A DNA stretch of 64,000 nucleotides from Flavobacterium hercynium. GTDB taxonomy: Bacteria > Bacteroidota > Bacteroidia > Flavobacteriales > Flavobacteriaceae. The stretch covers positions 1 to 64,000 of the forward strand of contig NZ_MUGW01000042.1 of NCBI RefSeq assembly GCF_002217285.1, read 5' to 3'. The position numbers and the translations under genes were made by a program. Shown piece after piece: positions 26,030 to 34,480 of this stretch. How positions within the stretch are numbered: position 1 is the first letter of the stretch; each line of letters starts with the position of its first letter. The notes beneath the pieces are model-generated. The model was not told the origin of the DNA and did not search any database. It worked only from the letters and a program-made list of their open reading frames with translations.

Positions 26030-26482
26030 TTATTTTAAGATTTGAGCAGCGTGTTCTTTTGTTTTAACTTGCGAAATAACCTCATCAATAATACCTTTTT
26101 CATCGATTACGAAGGTTGTTCTATGAATTCCGTCATATTCCTTACCCATAAACTTTTTAGGTCCCCAAACACCAAATGCAGTAATTACCGATTTATCTTC
26201 ATCCGCCAATAACGGAAAAGGTAATTCGTATTTGTCTTTAAATTTCAATTGTGCTTTTGCACTGTCAGCACTTACACCTAAAAGCTCATAGTTATTAGCT
26301 TTAAATCGTTCAAAATTATCACGCAAATCACAAGCTTCTGCCGTACAACCTGGCGTACTTGCTTTTGGATAAAAGAAAACTACTAATTTCTTTCCTGCAT
26401 AATCCGCCAATGTATGCGTTTTACCTTCCTGATCTACTCCTGAAAAATTTGGAGCTTTATCTCCTTTTTGTAATGTTACCAT
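26030..26482 (-). CDS. bcp: Thioredoxin-dependent thiol peroxidase (Bcp/PrxQ)
   Basis: 150 residues, cytosolic peroxiredoxin of the PrxQ class. The peroxidatic Cys46 lies in STPGCTAEACD and the resolving Cys51 five residues later, the spacing of the atypical 2-Cys helix form. FFYPKAST and the later GIHRTTFVIDEKG are family stretches. It reduces peroxides with electrons from thioredoxin. The gene is monocistronic, and its upstream region is the low-complexity gap 26483-26808. Confidence 0.93.
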   Translation of the reverse strand: MVTLQKGDKAPNFSGVDQEGKTHTLADYAGKKLVVFFYPKASTPGCTAEACDLRDNFERFKANNYELLGVSADSAKAQLKFKDKYELPFPLLADEDKSVITAFGVWGPKKFMGKEYDGIHRTTFVIDEKGIIDEVISQVKTKEHAAQILK

Positions 26483-26499
26483 ATCTTATTTTAGATTTT

Positions 26500-26790
26500 T
26501 GATTTTAGACTTTAGATTTTTGATTTTTTGATTGAAAAATTTAATGATTGAAATATTTAAAGATTAATTGCTAAACGATTAAACATTTTTTATTTTTTAT
26601 TTTTTATTGAAAAATTGAATGATTGAAATATTTAAAGATTAAGTCATAAACGATTAAACACTTAAACAATTAACCGATTCAACAAATCAACGATTCAACA
26701 AATCAACGATTCAACAAATTAACGATCAAACAATTTACCGATTAAACAGTTAAACAAATCAACGATTCAACAATAAATAACTATTTTTAC
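26500..26790. repeat. Low-complexity tandem words in the 26483-26808 gap
   Basis: AT-rich DNA made of two nested repeats. A 35-base stretch containing GATTGAAATATTTAAAGATTA occurs near 26546 and again near 26621. From about 26680 the word CAACGATTCAACAAAT is repeated in degenerate form at least four times. There is no convincing gene or -7 box. Confidence 0.6.
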
Positions 26791-26808
26791 GGGATTAAAA
26801 TTACGGAA

Positions 26809-27465
26809 ATGAATAAAGAAGCTCGCGTAACATTTGTTATAAATACGTTAAAAGAACTCTACCCTACTATACCTGTTCCATTAGACCATAAAGATCCTTA
26901 TACTTTACTTATTGCTGTTTTGCTTTCTGCTCAATGTACCGATGTCCGCGTTAATCAAATTACACCGTTGCTTTTTGCAAAGGCTGACAATCCGTATGAT
27001 ATGATTAAAATGTCGGTGGAAGAAATTAAAGAAATTATCAGGCCTTGTGGCTTGTCACCAATGAAATCGAAAGGTATTCATGGTTTATCGCATATCTTAA
27101 TTGACAAGCATAATGGTGAAGTTCCGCAAAGTTTTGAAGCACTTGAAGCTCTACCTGCGGTTGGACATAAAACAGCCAGCGTTGTCATGTCTCAGGCTTT
27201 TGGAGTTCCTGCTTTTCCCGTTGACACACACATTCACAGGTTAATGTATCGCTGGAATTTATCGAACGGTAAAAATGTGGTACAAACTGAAAAAGATGCT
27301 AAACGTCTTTTCCCTAAAGCTATATGGAATGATCTGCATTTGCAGATTATCTGGTACGGAAGAGAATATTCACCTGCAAGAGGCTGGAGTCTGGAAAAAG
27401 ATATTATTACCCGAACGATTGGCAAAAAATCTATAATTGAAGAAGCTGCTAAAGGTAAAGTTTAG
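26809..27465 (+). CDS. nth: Endonuclease III homologue without the iron-sulfur cysteines
   Basis: 218 residues. The helix-hairpin-helix is LPAVGHKTAS with the catalytic Lys121, and the catalytic Asp139 is in VDTHIHR, so the bifunctional DNA glycosylase/AP lyase site for oxidised pyrimidines is complete. Usual Nth ends with a C-x6-C-x2-C-x5-C loop holding a 4Fe-4S cluster. Here the protein has only two Cys (43 and 80) and the C-terminus reads EYSPARGWSLEKDIITRT, with none. Length is otherwise normal. The mRNA end forms a terminator overlapping the stop codon. Confidence 0.9.
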   Translation: MNKEARVTFVINTLKELYPTIPVPLDHKDPYTLLIAVLLSAQCTDVRVNQITPLLFAKADNPYDMIKMSVEEIKEIIRPCGLSPMKSKGIHGLSHILIDKHNGEVPQSFEALEALPAVGHKTASVVMSQAFGVPAFPVDTHIHRLMYRWNLSNGKNVVQTEKDAKRLFPKAIWNDLHLQIIWYGREYSPARGWSLEKDIITRTIGKKSIIEEAAKGKV

Positions 27466-27473
27466 CAGCTTCT
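27441..27473. terminator. Terminator formed partly by the nth coding end
   Basis: The 13-bp stem AGAAGCTGCTAAA (27441-27453) pairs with TTTAGCAGCTTCT (27461-27473), 7-base loop. The nth stop lies in the right arm. T and A tracts are short. Confidence 0.6.
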
Positions 27474-27481
27474 TTAAGCTT

Positions 27482-28546
27482 TTACATACCGCTTTTGAGC
27501 GTGTTGTACTCAGCAGTCATATTGAGCGCTCGGTAAACTCCAAGAAGCGATTTTATAGCATCTTCATTCTTAGGTTCAAGACTTAATGCTTTTTTAAGAT
27601 AAGGAATAGCACTTTTTACTATTTCATCTTTTTTAGCATCGAGTTTATCATATTCTTTCATATCATTGGCGCTATTTCCTAACAATGCCATTTGATCTAC
27701 TAAATCTTTCTTCAATTGCAATTTTACAAATGCCTGATTGATATAACAATCTACACAGTTTGGATTTACCTGTAACCCTTCTTCATAATATTTATCTGCC
27801 TTAGTATAATCTTTAGTTTCTAAACAGGCAAAGGCAAGATCACTCAAGATTTCTTCTCTTTTCGATGGTGGAAAAACATTTCTTGGTTTTTCAAATAGTC
27901 CCTCTCTAATATTAGACTCGCGTGCACTCATAGAAATAAATGCTTCTTCTAACTTTGTCTTTTTATTCGTCGCATAATAAACCATCCCTCTTCCTGTATA
28001 GTTTATTTTTCTAAGCTGCTCGTAATATTTAACAGCTGTTGTATAATCTTTGGCTGTCAAGGATGATGTAGCAGCATTTAAAAGATTTAATGTATCTCTT
28101 TTATCAAACAAATAAACTTCGTAGCTTTTAGCAGCACTTTCTTTAAATTTTCCTTCTTTATAATCGCTGAATGCACCATTTACTAATACAGACTTCATAT
28201 CTTTTAAAGCTAAATTCGCCTTAAATGCATATTTATAATTACGAGAATCGTTTTCATACAAAAGTACATCCTGATAAGCGCCAGATGCTATTGCAAAATT
28301 AGCGGCTGCATCGATATTTTTGGTTGCCAGATCTTTGTAGACATTTCCTTTAATATAAAAGAAATCAGATTTAGTTTCGTCAGGGGCATTTACAATTAAG
28401 TATTCTATTTTTTTCAAAATTGCCTGCGCTTCCTGAATTTTGCCTTTTTCGAAATTAGATTGTGCTTCTTTTATTTCGTCTTTTTGAGCAAAAACGCTCG
28501 CAGTTATCAATAGTAGGAATCCCAGTATTTTAAAATTTTTCTTCAT
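27482..28546 (-). CDS. Secreted tetratricopeptide-repeat protein
   Basis: 354 residues with a signal peptide (1-20, ITASVFAQ). The rest is helical, with TPR-like units: about 28-60 (EAQSNFEKGKIQEAQAILKK), 165-195 (KDYTTAVKYYEQLRKINY), 240-275 (ETKDYTKADKYYEEGLQVNPN) and 308-345 (AIPYLKKALSLEPKNEDAIKSLLG). It is probably a periplasmic scaffold, perhaps in an envelope complex, but no partner is indicated nearby. It converges on nth across 16 bases. It probably has its own promoter in the upstream gap. Confidence 0.8.
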   Translation of the reverse strand: MKKNFKILGFLLLITASVFAQKDEIKEAQSNFEKGKIQEAQAILKKIEYLIVNAPDETKSDFFYIKGNVYKDLATKNIDAAANFAIASGAYQDVLLYENDSRNYKYAFKANLALKDMKSVLVNGAFSDYKEGKFKESAAKSYEVYLFDKRDTLNLLNAATSSLTAKDYTTAVKYYEQLRKINYTGRGMVYYATNKKTKLEEAFISMSARESNIREGLFEKPRNVFPPSKREEILSDLAFACLETKDYTKADKYYEEGLQVNPNCVDCYINQAFVKLQLKKDLVDQMALLGNSANDMKEYDKLDAKKDEIVKSAIPYLKKALSLEPKNEDAIKSLLGVYRALNMTAEYNTLKSGM

Positions 28547-29089
28547 TTTGGTTTGGTTTAGTTTGTTAAATAGAGTTTTACAGCTTTATAAAGGATATTG
28601 CAACAAACCTTTGAGAAAAAAAATAATCTCAAAAACCTGAAACAATACACAATTAAAGAATGACAATGGTTTTTTGCCTCCTTTAATTCTTCTAAATAAA
28701 AGCTAACTGATAATTATACTAGTCTTTGAATAAGACGAGACTTGAAACGAACAAAATGTAGTAATGTAGTTTTTCATCATAAACATGTGGTATTTCGGGG
28801 GTTAATATGTAATTCTAAAAAATTATTCAAAATTTAAAACAAGTAATATTTTAGCTCATTAAATATTCTATTTGGTCAATAATATTGAATTAAAAATTAC
28901 TTTTTAACTAAAATAAAATTAAAAATTGAATAAATAAATAAAAGTGAAGCAAAATATAAAAATTTAACAAAAAGCTACAAAAATTTCTTTCAAAAGCAAT
29001 TTTGTAATCACTTACTAATAAGACCATTAAACGCGAAACGCACCGTATTTACTGCGAAAACAGTGCTTGCGATAAATTTTGAAATAAAA
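28547..29089. other. AT-rich gap, nothing identified
   Basis: Between the TPR gene start and the 29090 terminator I see no gene longer than about 30 codons with protein character, no perfect -7 box for the TPR gene, and no strong repeat. It is A-rich on one strand and may hold the TPR leader. Confidence 0.5.
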
Positions 29090-29129
29090 AAAACTCACTA
29101 TCTGTATTTTCATACAAATAGTGAGTTTT
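29090..29129 (-). terminator. Terminator of the sigma factor unit
   Basis: The 12-bp stem AAAACTCACTAT (29090-29101) pairs with ATAGTGAGTTTT (29118-29129), with an inner TGTAT/ATACA extension. On the minus strand a long T run follows. A second inverted repeat, ACCAAAACG (29131-29139) and CGTTTTGGT (29174-29182), lies just upstream. Confidence 0.8.
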
Positions 29130-29189
29130 AACCAAAACGACCATTTGGTTTTTCTTTCGACTAAACATCCGACCGTTTTGGTGGGCTGT

Positions 29190-29333
29190 TTAGTTAGCTA
29201 TAATCTCATAACTTTTCTCGTCAATTTTCACAACCGTAAGTGCTTGTGAATAATTTAGTAAAAAAGAAACAACTTCTTTTTTAGGTTTTAAGATTTTAGA
29301 AGCTAATGCCTTTTTAGAGTAAATTTTCGCCAT
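29190..29333 (-). CDS. 47-residue basic protein downstream of the sigma factor
   Basis: A short frame from ATG at 29333 to TAA at 29190 encodes 47 residues starting MAKIYSKKALASKILKPKKE, with a hydrophobic middle VVSFLLNYSQALTVVKI and an acidic-polar end. The N-terminus is strongly basic. It lies 50 bases after the sigma factor stop, on the same strand and before the terminator, so it would be the second gene of the unit. I recall very similar short proteins in other flavobacteria. Function unknown. The good codon usage and position are the evidence; there is no strong ribosome-binding site. Confidence 0.65.
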   Translation of the reverse strand: MAKIYSKKALASKILKPKKEVVSFLLNYSQALTVVKIDEKSYEIIAN

Positions 29334-29383
29334 ACTATCAAATGTTTTATATAAAGTATAACGAGCTAATAGTCAAAATAGTA

Positions 29384-29968
29384 TTAGTTGGTTAAAATAA
29401 TTTGATGTTTGTCAATTATTTTTCTTAAATTCATTAGTGCGTATCGCATTCTTCCCAGTGCTGTATTAATACTTACACCTGTCAGTTCAGATATCTCTTT
29501 AAAGCTCATATCCTGATACATACGCATTACTAAAACCTCTTTTTGATCTTCTGGAAGCTCTTCAATTATCTTTTTTAAATCTACCTCAACCTGATCAAAA
29601 ATCATTTTATTTTCGATTGTTAAAGTATCATCCGACATTACAGAAAATATAGAAAACTCTTCTGTTTCTCTGTACATTGGCATTTTTTTGGTTTTACGAA
29701 AATGATCCACAATCAAGTTGTGGGAAATTCGCATTACCCATGGTAAAAATTTACCTTCTTCATTATAGGAGTTACTTTTAAGGGTTTTGATTACCTTAAT
29801 GAAAGTATCTTGAAAAATATCATTTGAAATATCTCTATCCGAAATCTTAGAATATATAAATCCATATATCTTAGACTCGTGCCTTTTTATCAATGTTGCA
29901 AGGGCATTTTCATTGCCTTGCACATAGTTCTTCACCAATAGAGCGTCTGGAATATGCAGATCAGCCAT
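29384..29968 (-). CDS. ECF-type RNA polymerase sigma factor
   Basis: 194 residues. Region 2 spans about 22-92 (DISNDIFQDTFIKVI, then EGKFLPWVMRISHNLIVDHFRK), and region 4 about 130-185 (LPEDQKEVLVMRMYQDMSFKEISELTGVS in pieces, ending ALGRMRYALMNL). The two regions are joined by a loop with a phosphorylatable-looking DDTLTIE stretch, and no anti-sigma gene is next to it. It directs RNA polymerase to a set of promoters I cannot name. It has its own candidate promoter and is followed by the 47-residue gene. Confidence 0.92.
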   Translation of the reverse strand: MADLHIPDALLVKNYVQGNENALATLIKRHESKIYGFIYSKISDRDISNDIFQDTFIKVIKTLKSNSYNEEGKFLPWVMRISHNLIVDHFRKTKKMPMYRETEEFSIFSVMSDDTLTIENKMIFDQVEVDLKKIIEELPEDQKEVLVMRMYQDMSFKEISELTGVSINTALGRMRYALMNLRKIIDKHQIILTN

Positions 29969-30066
29969 AATACTACTTTTTAGTTCTTGTTTAAAATTTC
30001 GAGTAATTTTCTCTAAAAAGTAATTTTATTGTATAGGCGTCTCTTTTTTTATGTTAATTAAGTGTC

Positions 30067-30098
30067 CAAATTTAACAAATATTTATTTTATAAAGCAA
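30067..30098 (-). promoter_or_regulatory. Candidate promoter of the sigma factor gene
   Basis: On the minus strand TTG (30096-30098), 21 bases, then TAAATTTG (30067-30074) form a full -33/-7 pair. The leader would be about 90 bases. The rest of the 29969-30290 gap is AT-rich. Confidence 0.5.
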
Positions 30099-30219
30099 CT
30101 CAAATGAAAAATAATTGTTACTAAAATCGTAAATAATTTAAATTAAAATCAAGTTTTGTATAAAAAGCATTTATTAATGTCAATTTACAACTTTATTTTA
30201 ACAAAATAGGACAAAATAA

Positions 30220-30261
30220 AAAAGAGTTAAAATACTCATTACAAGTAATTTAACCCCTTTT
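30220..30261 (-). terminator. Terminator of the polysaccharide utilization locus
   Basis: The imperfect stem AAAAGAGTTAAA (30220-30231) pairs with TTTAACCCCTTTT (30249-30261), with one bulge and wobble pairs. On the minus strand it ends in a T run, 30 bases past the last GH16 stop. Confidence 0.6.
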
Positions 30262-30290
30262 AATTTTAATAATATTTATTTTACTTCGTA

Positions 30291-31049
30291 TTATTGGTAA
30301 ACACGGACATAATCAACATAATACTTTTGTGGCAACACATTATCATCTACGGCAGGACCTCCAAAATTCCCTCCAATTGCCAGATTTATAATAATATAAA
30401 ATGGTTTATCAAAAGGCCATGTATCTTCATTTTTAATTTCAGGATTAAACGTGTATACTAAAGTTGTATCTACAAAAAAATCAATCTTTTCTTTTGTCCA
30501 TTCTATAGCGTAAACATGATAGCCCTCTTCAATCGTTGGAAAAGGAGTTCTCTTTGTGTTTATGGTGTTTCCGTGACTATCCTGAGTATGCAAAGTTGTA
30601 TACACCATGTGCGGATCTCTACCAATATATTCCAAAATATCAATCTCGCCAGTTTTTGGCCATTTCACTTCATCGATATTCGCTCCTAACATCCAGAAAG
30701 CAGGCCACAAACCATGACCGACAGGTAATTTTGCTCTTGCTTCTATTCGCCCGTATAAAAACTCTTTTTTGCCTTTTGTTGTAATTTTAGTAGAAGTGTA
30801 TTTATCGCCTTCTTTTCTTCCTTCAATAATAAAGTTGCCATCTTTAAATTGATGGTTGTCTTTGGTGTAAATCTGTCTTTCGTTATTTCCCCAACCACAT
30901 AAATTTGGGCAACCGTCGCCCAATTCATAATTCCAGTTGGCTTCGTTTAGATTTTTTTTATTAAAATTTTCTTCCCAGACCAATTTTCTTTTCACTTCCT
31001 GAGCAAAACTAAAACTGCTGATCAGAATAAGTACTAATACTTTTTTCAT
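30291..31049 (-). CDS. Secreted GH16 endo-beta-glucanase (laminarinase-like)
   Basis: 252 residues, a single GH16 domain behind a signal peptide (1-17, SFSFAQ). The catalytic motif E135-I-D-I-L-E140 gives nucleophile E135 and acid/base E140. WNYELGDGC, GWGNNERQIYT and GHGLWPAFWMLG are typical of bacterial laminarinases, which cut beta-1,3 or mixed beta-1,3-1,4 glucans. It lacks a lipobox, so it is periplasmic or secreted, while the next enzyme is a surface lipoprotein. It is the last gene of the locus. The hairpin at 31078 may reduce its transcription relative to the genes before it. Confidence 0.93.
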   Translation of the reverse strand: MKKVLVLILISSFSFAQEVKRKLVWEENFNKKNLNEANWNYELGDGCPNLCGWGNNERQIYTKDNHQFKDGNFIIEGRKEGDKYTSTKITTKGKKEFLYGRIEARAKLPVGHGLWPAFWMLGANIDEVKWPKTGEIDILEYIGRDPHMVYTTLHTQDSHGNTINTKRTPFPTIEEGYHVYAIEWTKEKIDFFVDTTLVYTFNPEIKNEDTWPFDKPFYIIINLAIGGNFGGPAVDDNVLPQKYYVDYVRVYQ

Positions 31050-31077
31050 AGTATGTTTTTTAAATTTCTGAAGTAAA

Positions 31078-31100
31078 AAGGCCAGCCTAAGACTGACCTT
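31078..31100 (-). terminator. Hairpin with T run inside the utilization locus
   Basis: Stem AAGGCCAG (31078-31085) against CTGACCTT (31093-31100), one wobble pair on the minus strand, followed by T. It lies between the two GH16 genes and could be a partial terminator. Confidence 0.55.
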
Positions 31101-31128
31101 CTTATTTCATACTTACTAATTAATTTAT

Positions 31129-32808
31129 TTATGGTTTATTGTACACTCTTACATAGTCGATTTCCATAGAAGACTGTGTAAAAGCAGAATCAATTGCTCC
31201 TCCTAAGTTTCCTCCCATTGCCACGTTAAGAATTAAAAAGAAATTCTTGTTGAACGGAAGTGAACTATTGTTAGGAACAGAATGAAGTAATGTATTATCA
31301 GCATAAATTTGTATCACTGTAGGACTCCAAATTGCTTTATACACATGAAACTCTGTTGAAACATTTGGAATTGTTTTTCCGCCTGAATCGGCATTTCCTC
31401 CTGAACGTCCTGGGTAATGCAACGTTCCTAATACATGATCCTGATTATTACCTATATGTTCCATAATATCTATTTCACCACATGCTGGCCAATCATTGAT
31501 AGCGTAATCCTCTCCTAGCATCCAGAGCGCTGGCCAGGTACCTTTTCCGATTGGCAGTTTAGCACGGATTTCGACTTTTCCGTAAGTGAACTCATATTTG
31601 TTTTCTGATTTCAATCTTGCAGAAGAGTAAGCTGCTGTACCAATAGTTTCTTTTTTAGCCGTAATAATCAAGCTTCCTCCTTGAACTTTTACATTCGTAG
31701 GTGAATTGGTATAACTTTGTTTTTCGTTATTTCCCCAACCATTATCTCCAGTACCTAATTCAGCGGTCCATTTTGTTGGATCTGGCGCACCATCTGTATC
31801 AAATTCATCAGACCATACTAATTTGGTGTACTCATCAACTGGCGGTTCTGGTTCCGGATTTTGATTTGGCGGTACTGTTGTAAAAATATGGTACCATGCC
31901 AATGAAGCATCTCCTCCCATTACAGCTCTTACTACCATTCTGTTAGCTGTAATCGATATAATTTCATACGAACTTTGTCCTATATAATACCCCATGAATC
32001 CTCCGTCAGAGAAATTAAGCATTGTTCCGCGGGTTTGCGTTGCATGTTCCGGATTCTTAGTTACAACAGATTCTGAAGGACTTAATGAAACTGTTTTTAC
32101 AGCGCTTACATCATAAGGTAAACAAGCATCATCACCTAAAGACACACCTGCTACGCTACCAAAAGCTTTATTGAAGAAAGTTGCTCCGCCATTGTCTAAC
32201 TGAAATTTAAGTGTTTCTCCATCTAACGAAAAGGTCAAAACGTTTTCGTATAAACAACTGCTGGAAGGTGCATTTGCTTTTTCAAAAGCTCCAGCCTGAT
32301 AATGATTAGGATAATAGTTTTTCTCAGCATTTCCATCATTCTGACCTACTCCTAAATGTCCAGGTTCTGATGCTGACCAATACCATTTTTTAGACGTTCC
32401 TCCTGTTAAAAACTCAACAGCTTCATGATCGCTAAAATCACTCAAAACCTCAACCTCAAGTGTACTAGTCGTAGAAACACCTCCTTTTCCGGCACTTACT
32501 ACTGTTACTACATACTTATTTACTCCCGTTTTTGTAAAACGTTTTGTGTATACACCATTTGGAGCGTTTTCTGTTGTTCCATCGCTAAATACATATTTAT
32601 ACGAAATAGCATTACCCGCTGTAGAAGTTAGTTTTACAAGTCCTGATCCGTCACCAAAAGGAGCATCAGCGGTTTTCCCCACAATTTCAGCAGTTACTTC
32701 CAGATTAGTTGGTGCATTGATAGCTCCAAAAGAGTAATCATCTTTTTGACAGCTTATGGCTAATAGCAGCGCAAAAAGGAAGACGAAATATTTATTATAT
32801 TTTTTCAT
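31129..32808 (-). CDS. GH16 lipoprotein with PKD-like and beta-sandwich accessory domains
   Basis: 559 residues. Lipobox at Cys20 (LLLAISC), so probably a surface lipoprotein. Domains in order: PKD-like domain (about 34-122), a middle domain of about 190 residues (125-312) with EFLTGGTSKKWYWSASEPGH, a Pro/Glu linker (PNQNPEPEPPVDE), and a C-terminal GH16 domain (about 328-557) with E445-I-D-I-M-E450. It should cut beta-1,3-glucan at the cell surface and pass oligosaccharides to the SusC/SusD pair encoded upstream. The middle domain may bind glycan; that is inference. Confidence 0.9.
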   Translation of the reverse strand: MKKYNKYFVFLFALLLAISCQKDDYSFGAINAPTNLEVTAEIVGKTADAPFGDGSGLVKLTSTAGNAISYKYVFSDGTTENAPNGVYTKRFTKTGVNKYVVTVVSAGKGGVSTTSTLEVEVLSDFSDHEAVEFLTGGTSKKWYWSASEPGHLGVGQNDGNAEKNYYPNHYQAGAFEKANAPSSSCLYENVLTFSLDGETLKFQLDNGGATFFNKAFGSVAGVSLGDDACLPYDVSAVKTVSLSPSESVVTKNPEHATQTRGTMLNFSDGGFMGYYIGQSSYEIISITANRMVVRAVMGGDASLAWYHIFTTVPPNQNPEPEPPVDEYTKLVWSDEFDTDGAPDPTKWTAELGTGDNGWGNNEKQSYTNSPTNVKVQGGSLIITAKKETIGTAAYSSARLKSENKYEFTYGKVEIRAKLPIGKGTWPALWMLGEDYAINDWPACGEIDIMEHIGNNQDHVLGTLHYPGRSGGNADSGGKTIPNVSTEFHVYKAIWSPTVIQIYADNTLLHSVPNNSSLPFNKNFFLILNVAMGGNLGGAIDSAFTQSSMEIDYVRVYNKP

Positions 32809-32860
32809 TTCAAGTGTTTTTATAAAATGTAAATTTTAATGTACTGACTGATTTCATTTT

Positions 32861-34468
32861 CTATTTATGAAAATAAACATTGTCAATATATACCGTATTT
32901 GCTCCTGTAGGAGTTCCAACATAAATAAGCTGCGCTATATGTGCTCGTGTTGTTAATCCCTCAAAATCAGATAATGGAATATCTAAACTAACCCAAGTTC
33001 CCAATGCCGGAGCCGTTATTGTAAGTTCATGTTCTTTATCATCACCACCTGCATAAGTTCCGTTAGGTCCAAAGTCTACTAATTTTATTTTAAATGCTGT
33101 AAATTCAGAAGACCATACATCAACATGAAAGTGTGTCATAGCGGTTGCATCAATTGGAGTTACAGGTTCAGTACCCACAAAGTCCAGATTAGCATATTTC
33201 TTCACTGCATTTCCTGCAATAGCTGTTTCTTCTAATGTAGCATTTGACCAATCTGTACGCCAGGTCGTCATAGGAATATTGGTATAAGCATTACTAAACA
33301 ATGATATTACATCTCCCGCTGCTTTTGTTGGCGTTGGTGCCGGAGTACTCAATGATTCCTGCTCTTTGTAGAAATAAATGTTATCAATATAAACACTTCC
33401 TCCTGCCCACGGCGTTCCAACAAATTTAAACTGAATAATGTCAGCTACGCTTAATCCCTGACTAGTAAAATCGGAGATTGGAATATCAATACTAGTCCAT
33501 TGATTAAGAGTAAGGTCTTTTACAACTCCCTTTTCACCGCTTGATCCGCTAATTAAAAAAGTTTCAATTTTCTCTAAATCTGCTGTCCATACATCCATGT
33601 GAACGTAATCCATACCGGTAACATCTGCGCTTGTTCCACTTTTTAGTTCAATACCCTGATAGCTTAAATTAATATAATTTAGGACTTTTTTACCGTTCAG
33701 ATCAAATTCTGCCCAGCTGCTTCCCTGACTTCCCTGACCCCAATCAGGAAAATAATTTATTCCTGCAAGATTGCTGTATTCTGAACTATAAATAGAAATA
33801 ACATTACCTGCTGCTCTTGTTGGCGGTTTTGGTGCTGCACTAGTTGGATTTAAAATTAAAACTGCAGTAACCTCTTGCGAAGACTCTGTTGTTTTAATTG
33901 CTGCACTTTTTGCAACCACACGAATGGTATACGTACCAGCTTGCTTATAAGTGAAAGAAGCCGTTTGTCCATTGTTAATAGAAACTGGATTCTCGTTATC
34001 ATCTTCTCCAAAATAAATATCATAAAACAATGCAAAATCAGCAGTTGCTTTTACGGTTACCTTTTTAGAGATTGCTGGATCTGTCGTAACCTCTACTACT
34101 AAATTTTCCGGAGCTCTAAAAGAAACAATAACTTCTTGCTCTACTTCAGTCGTTTTTCCGTTTAATCCCATTGCAATAATTTTTGCTTTGTAGATTCCTT
34201 CTTTGTAAGCATGTGTTATTGTTGCTCCAGGAGATACATAATCGGATTCGGGACTTCCGTCACCAAAATTAATTTTGTATTGTGTTACACCTTCTCCTTT
34301 TGGTAAAAAAGTCACACTCCCTGAATTGTCCTGTGTTACGGTAGCAAGTGCCGTTACATTTTCCGGCGCTGTTAAATTATCTAAATTAATATCGCTAATA
34401 TCATCATTTGAGCAAGCTGCGAGCATTGCTAAAACGAAAAAACTTATAATAAAATGTAATTTTTTCAT
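32861..34468 (-). CDS. Surface glycan-binding-like lipoprotein with two duplicated C-terminal domains
   Basis: 535 residues, lipobox Cys19 (MLAACS). Two PKD-like domains (about 35-117 and 118-205) form a stalk. They are followed by two homologous domains of about 150 residues (222-368 and 385-535) separated by a Pro/Thr linker. Each starts VIS(I/L)(Y/F)S, has a WT/WS-rich centre (HMDVWTADL, HVDVWSSEF), a SIDIP/SLDIP strand and ends YIDN(I/V)YF. They look like carbohydrate-binding beta-sandwiches. Position after SusD, in the slot of SusE/F-type proteins, supports binding of the target glycan at the cell surface. No catalytic residues are seen. Domain count and boundaries are estimates. Confidence 0.8.
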   Translation of the reverse strand: MKKLHFIISFFVLAMLAACSNDDISDINLDNLTAPENVTALATVTQDNSGSVTFLPKGEGVTQYKINFGDGSPESDYVSPGATITHAYKEGIYKAKIIAMGLNGKTTEVEQEVIVSFRAPENLVVEVTTDPAISKKVTVKATADFALFYDIYFGEDDNENPVSINNGQTASFTYKQAGTYTIRVVAKSAAIKTTESSQEVTAVLILNPTSAAPKPPTRAAGNVISIYSSEYSNLAGINYFPDWGQGSQGSSWAEFDLNGKKVLNYINLSYQGIELKSGTSADVTGMDYVHMDVWTADLEKIETFLISGSSGEKGVVKDLTLNQWTSIDIPISDFTSQGLSVADIIQFKFVGTPWAGGSVYIDNIYFYKEQESLSTPAPTPTKAAGDVISLFSNAYTNIPMTTWRTDWSNATLEETAIAGNAVKKYANLDFVGTEPVTPIDATAMTHFHVDVWSSEFTAFKIKLVDFGPNGTYAGGDDKEHELTITAPALGTWVSLDIPLSDFEGLTTRAHIAQLIYVGTPTGANTVYIDNVYFHK

Positions 34469-34480
34469 AATTAATATTTT

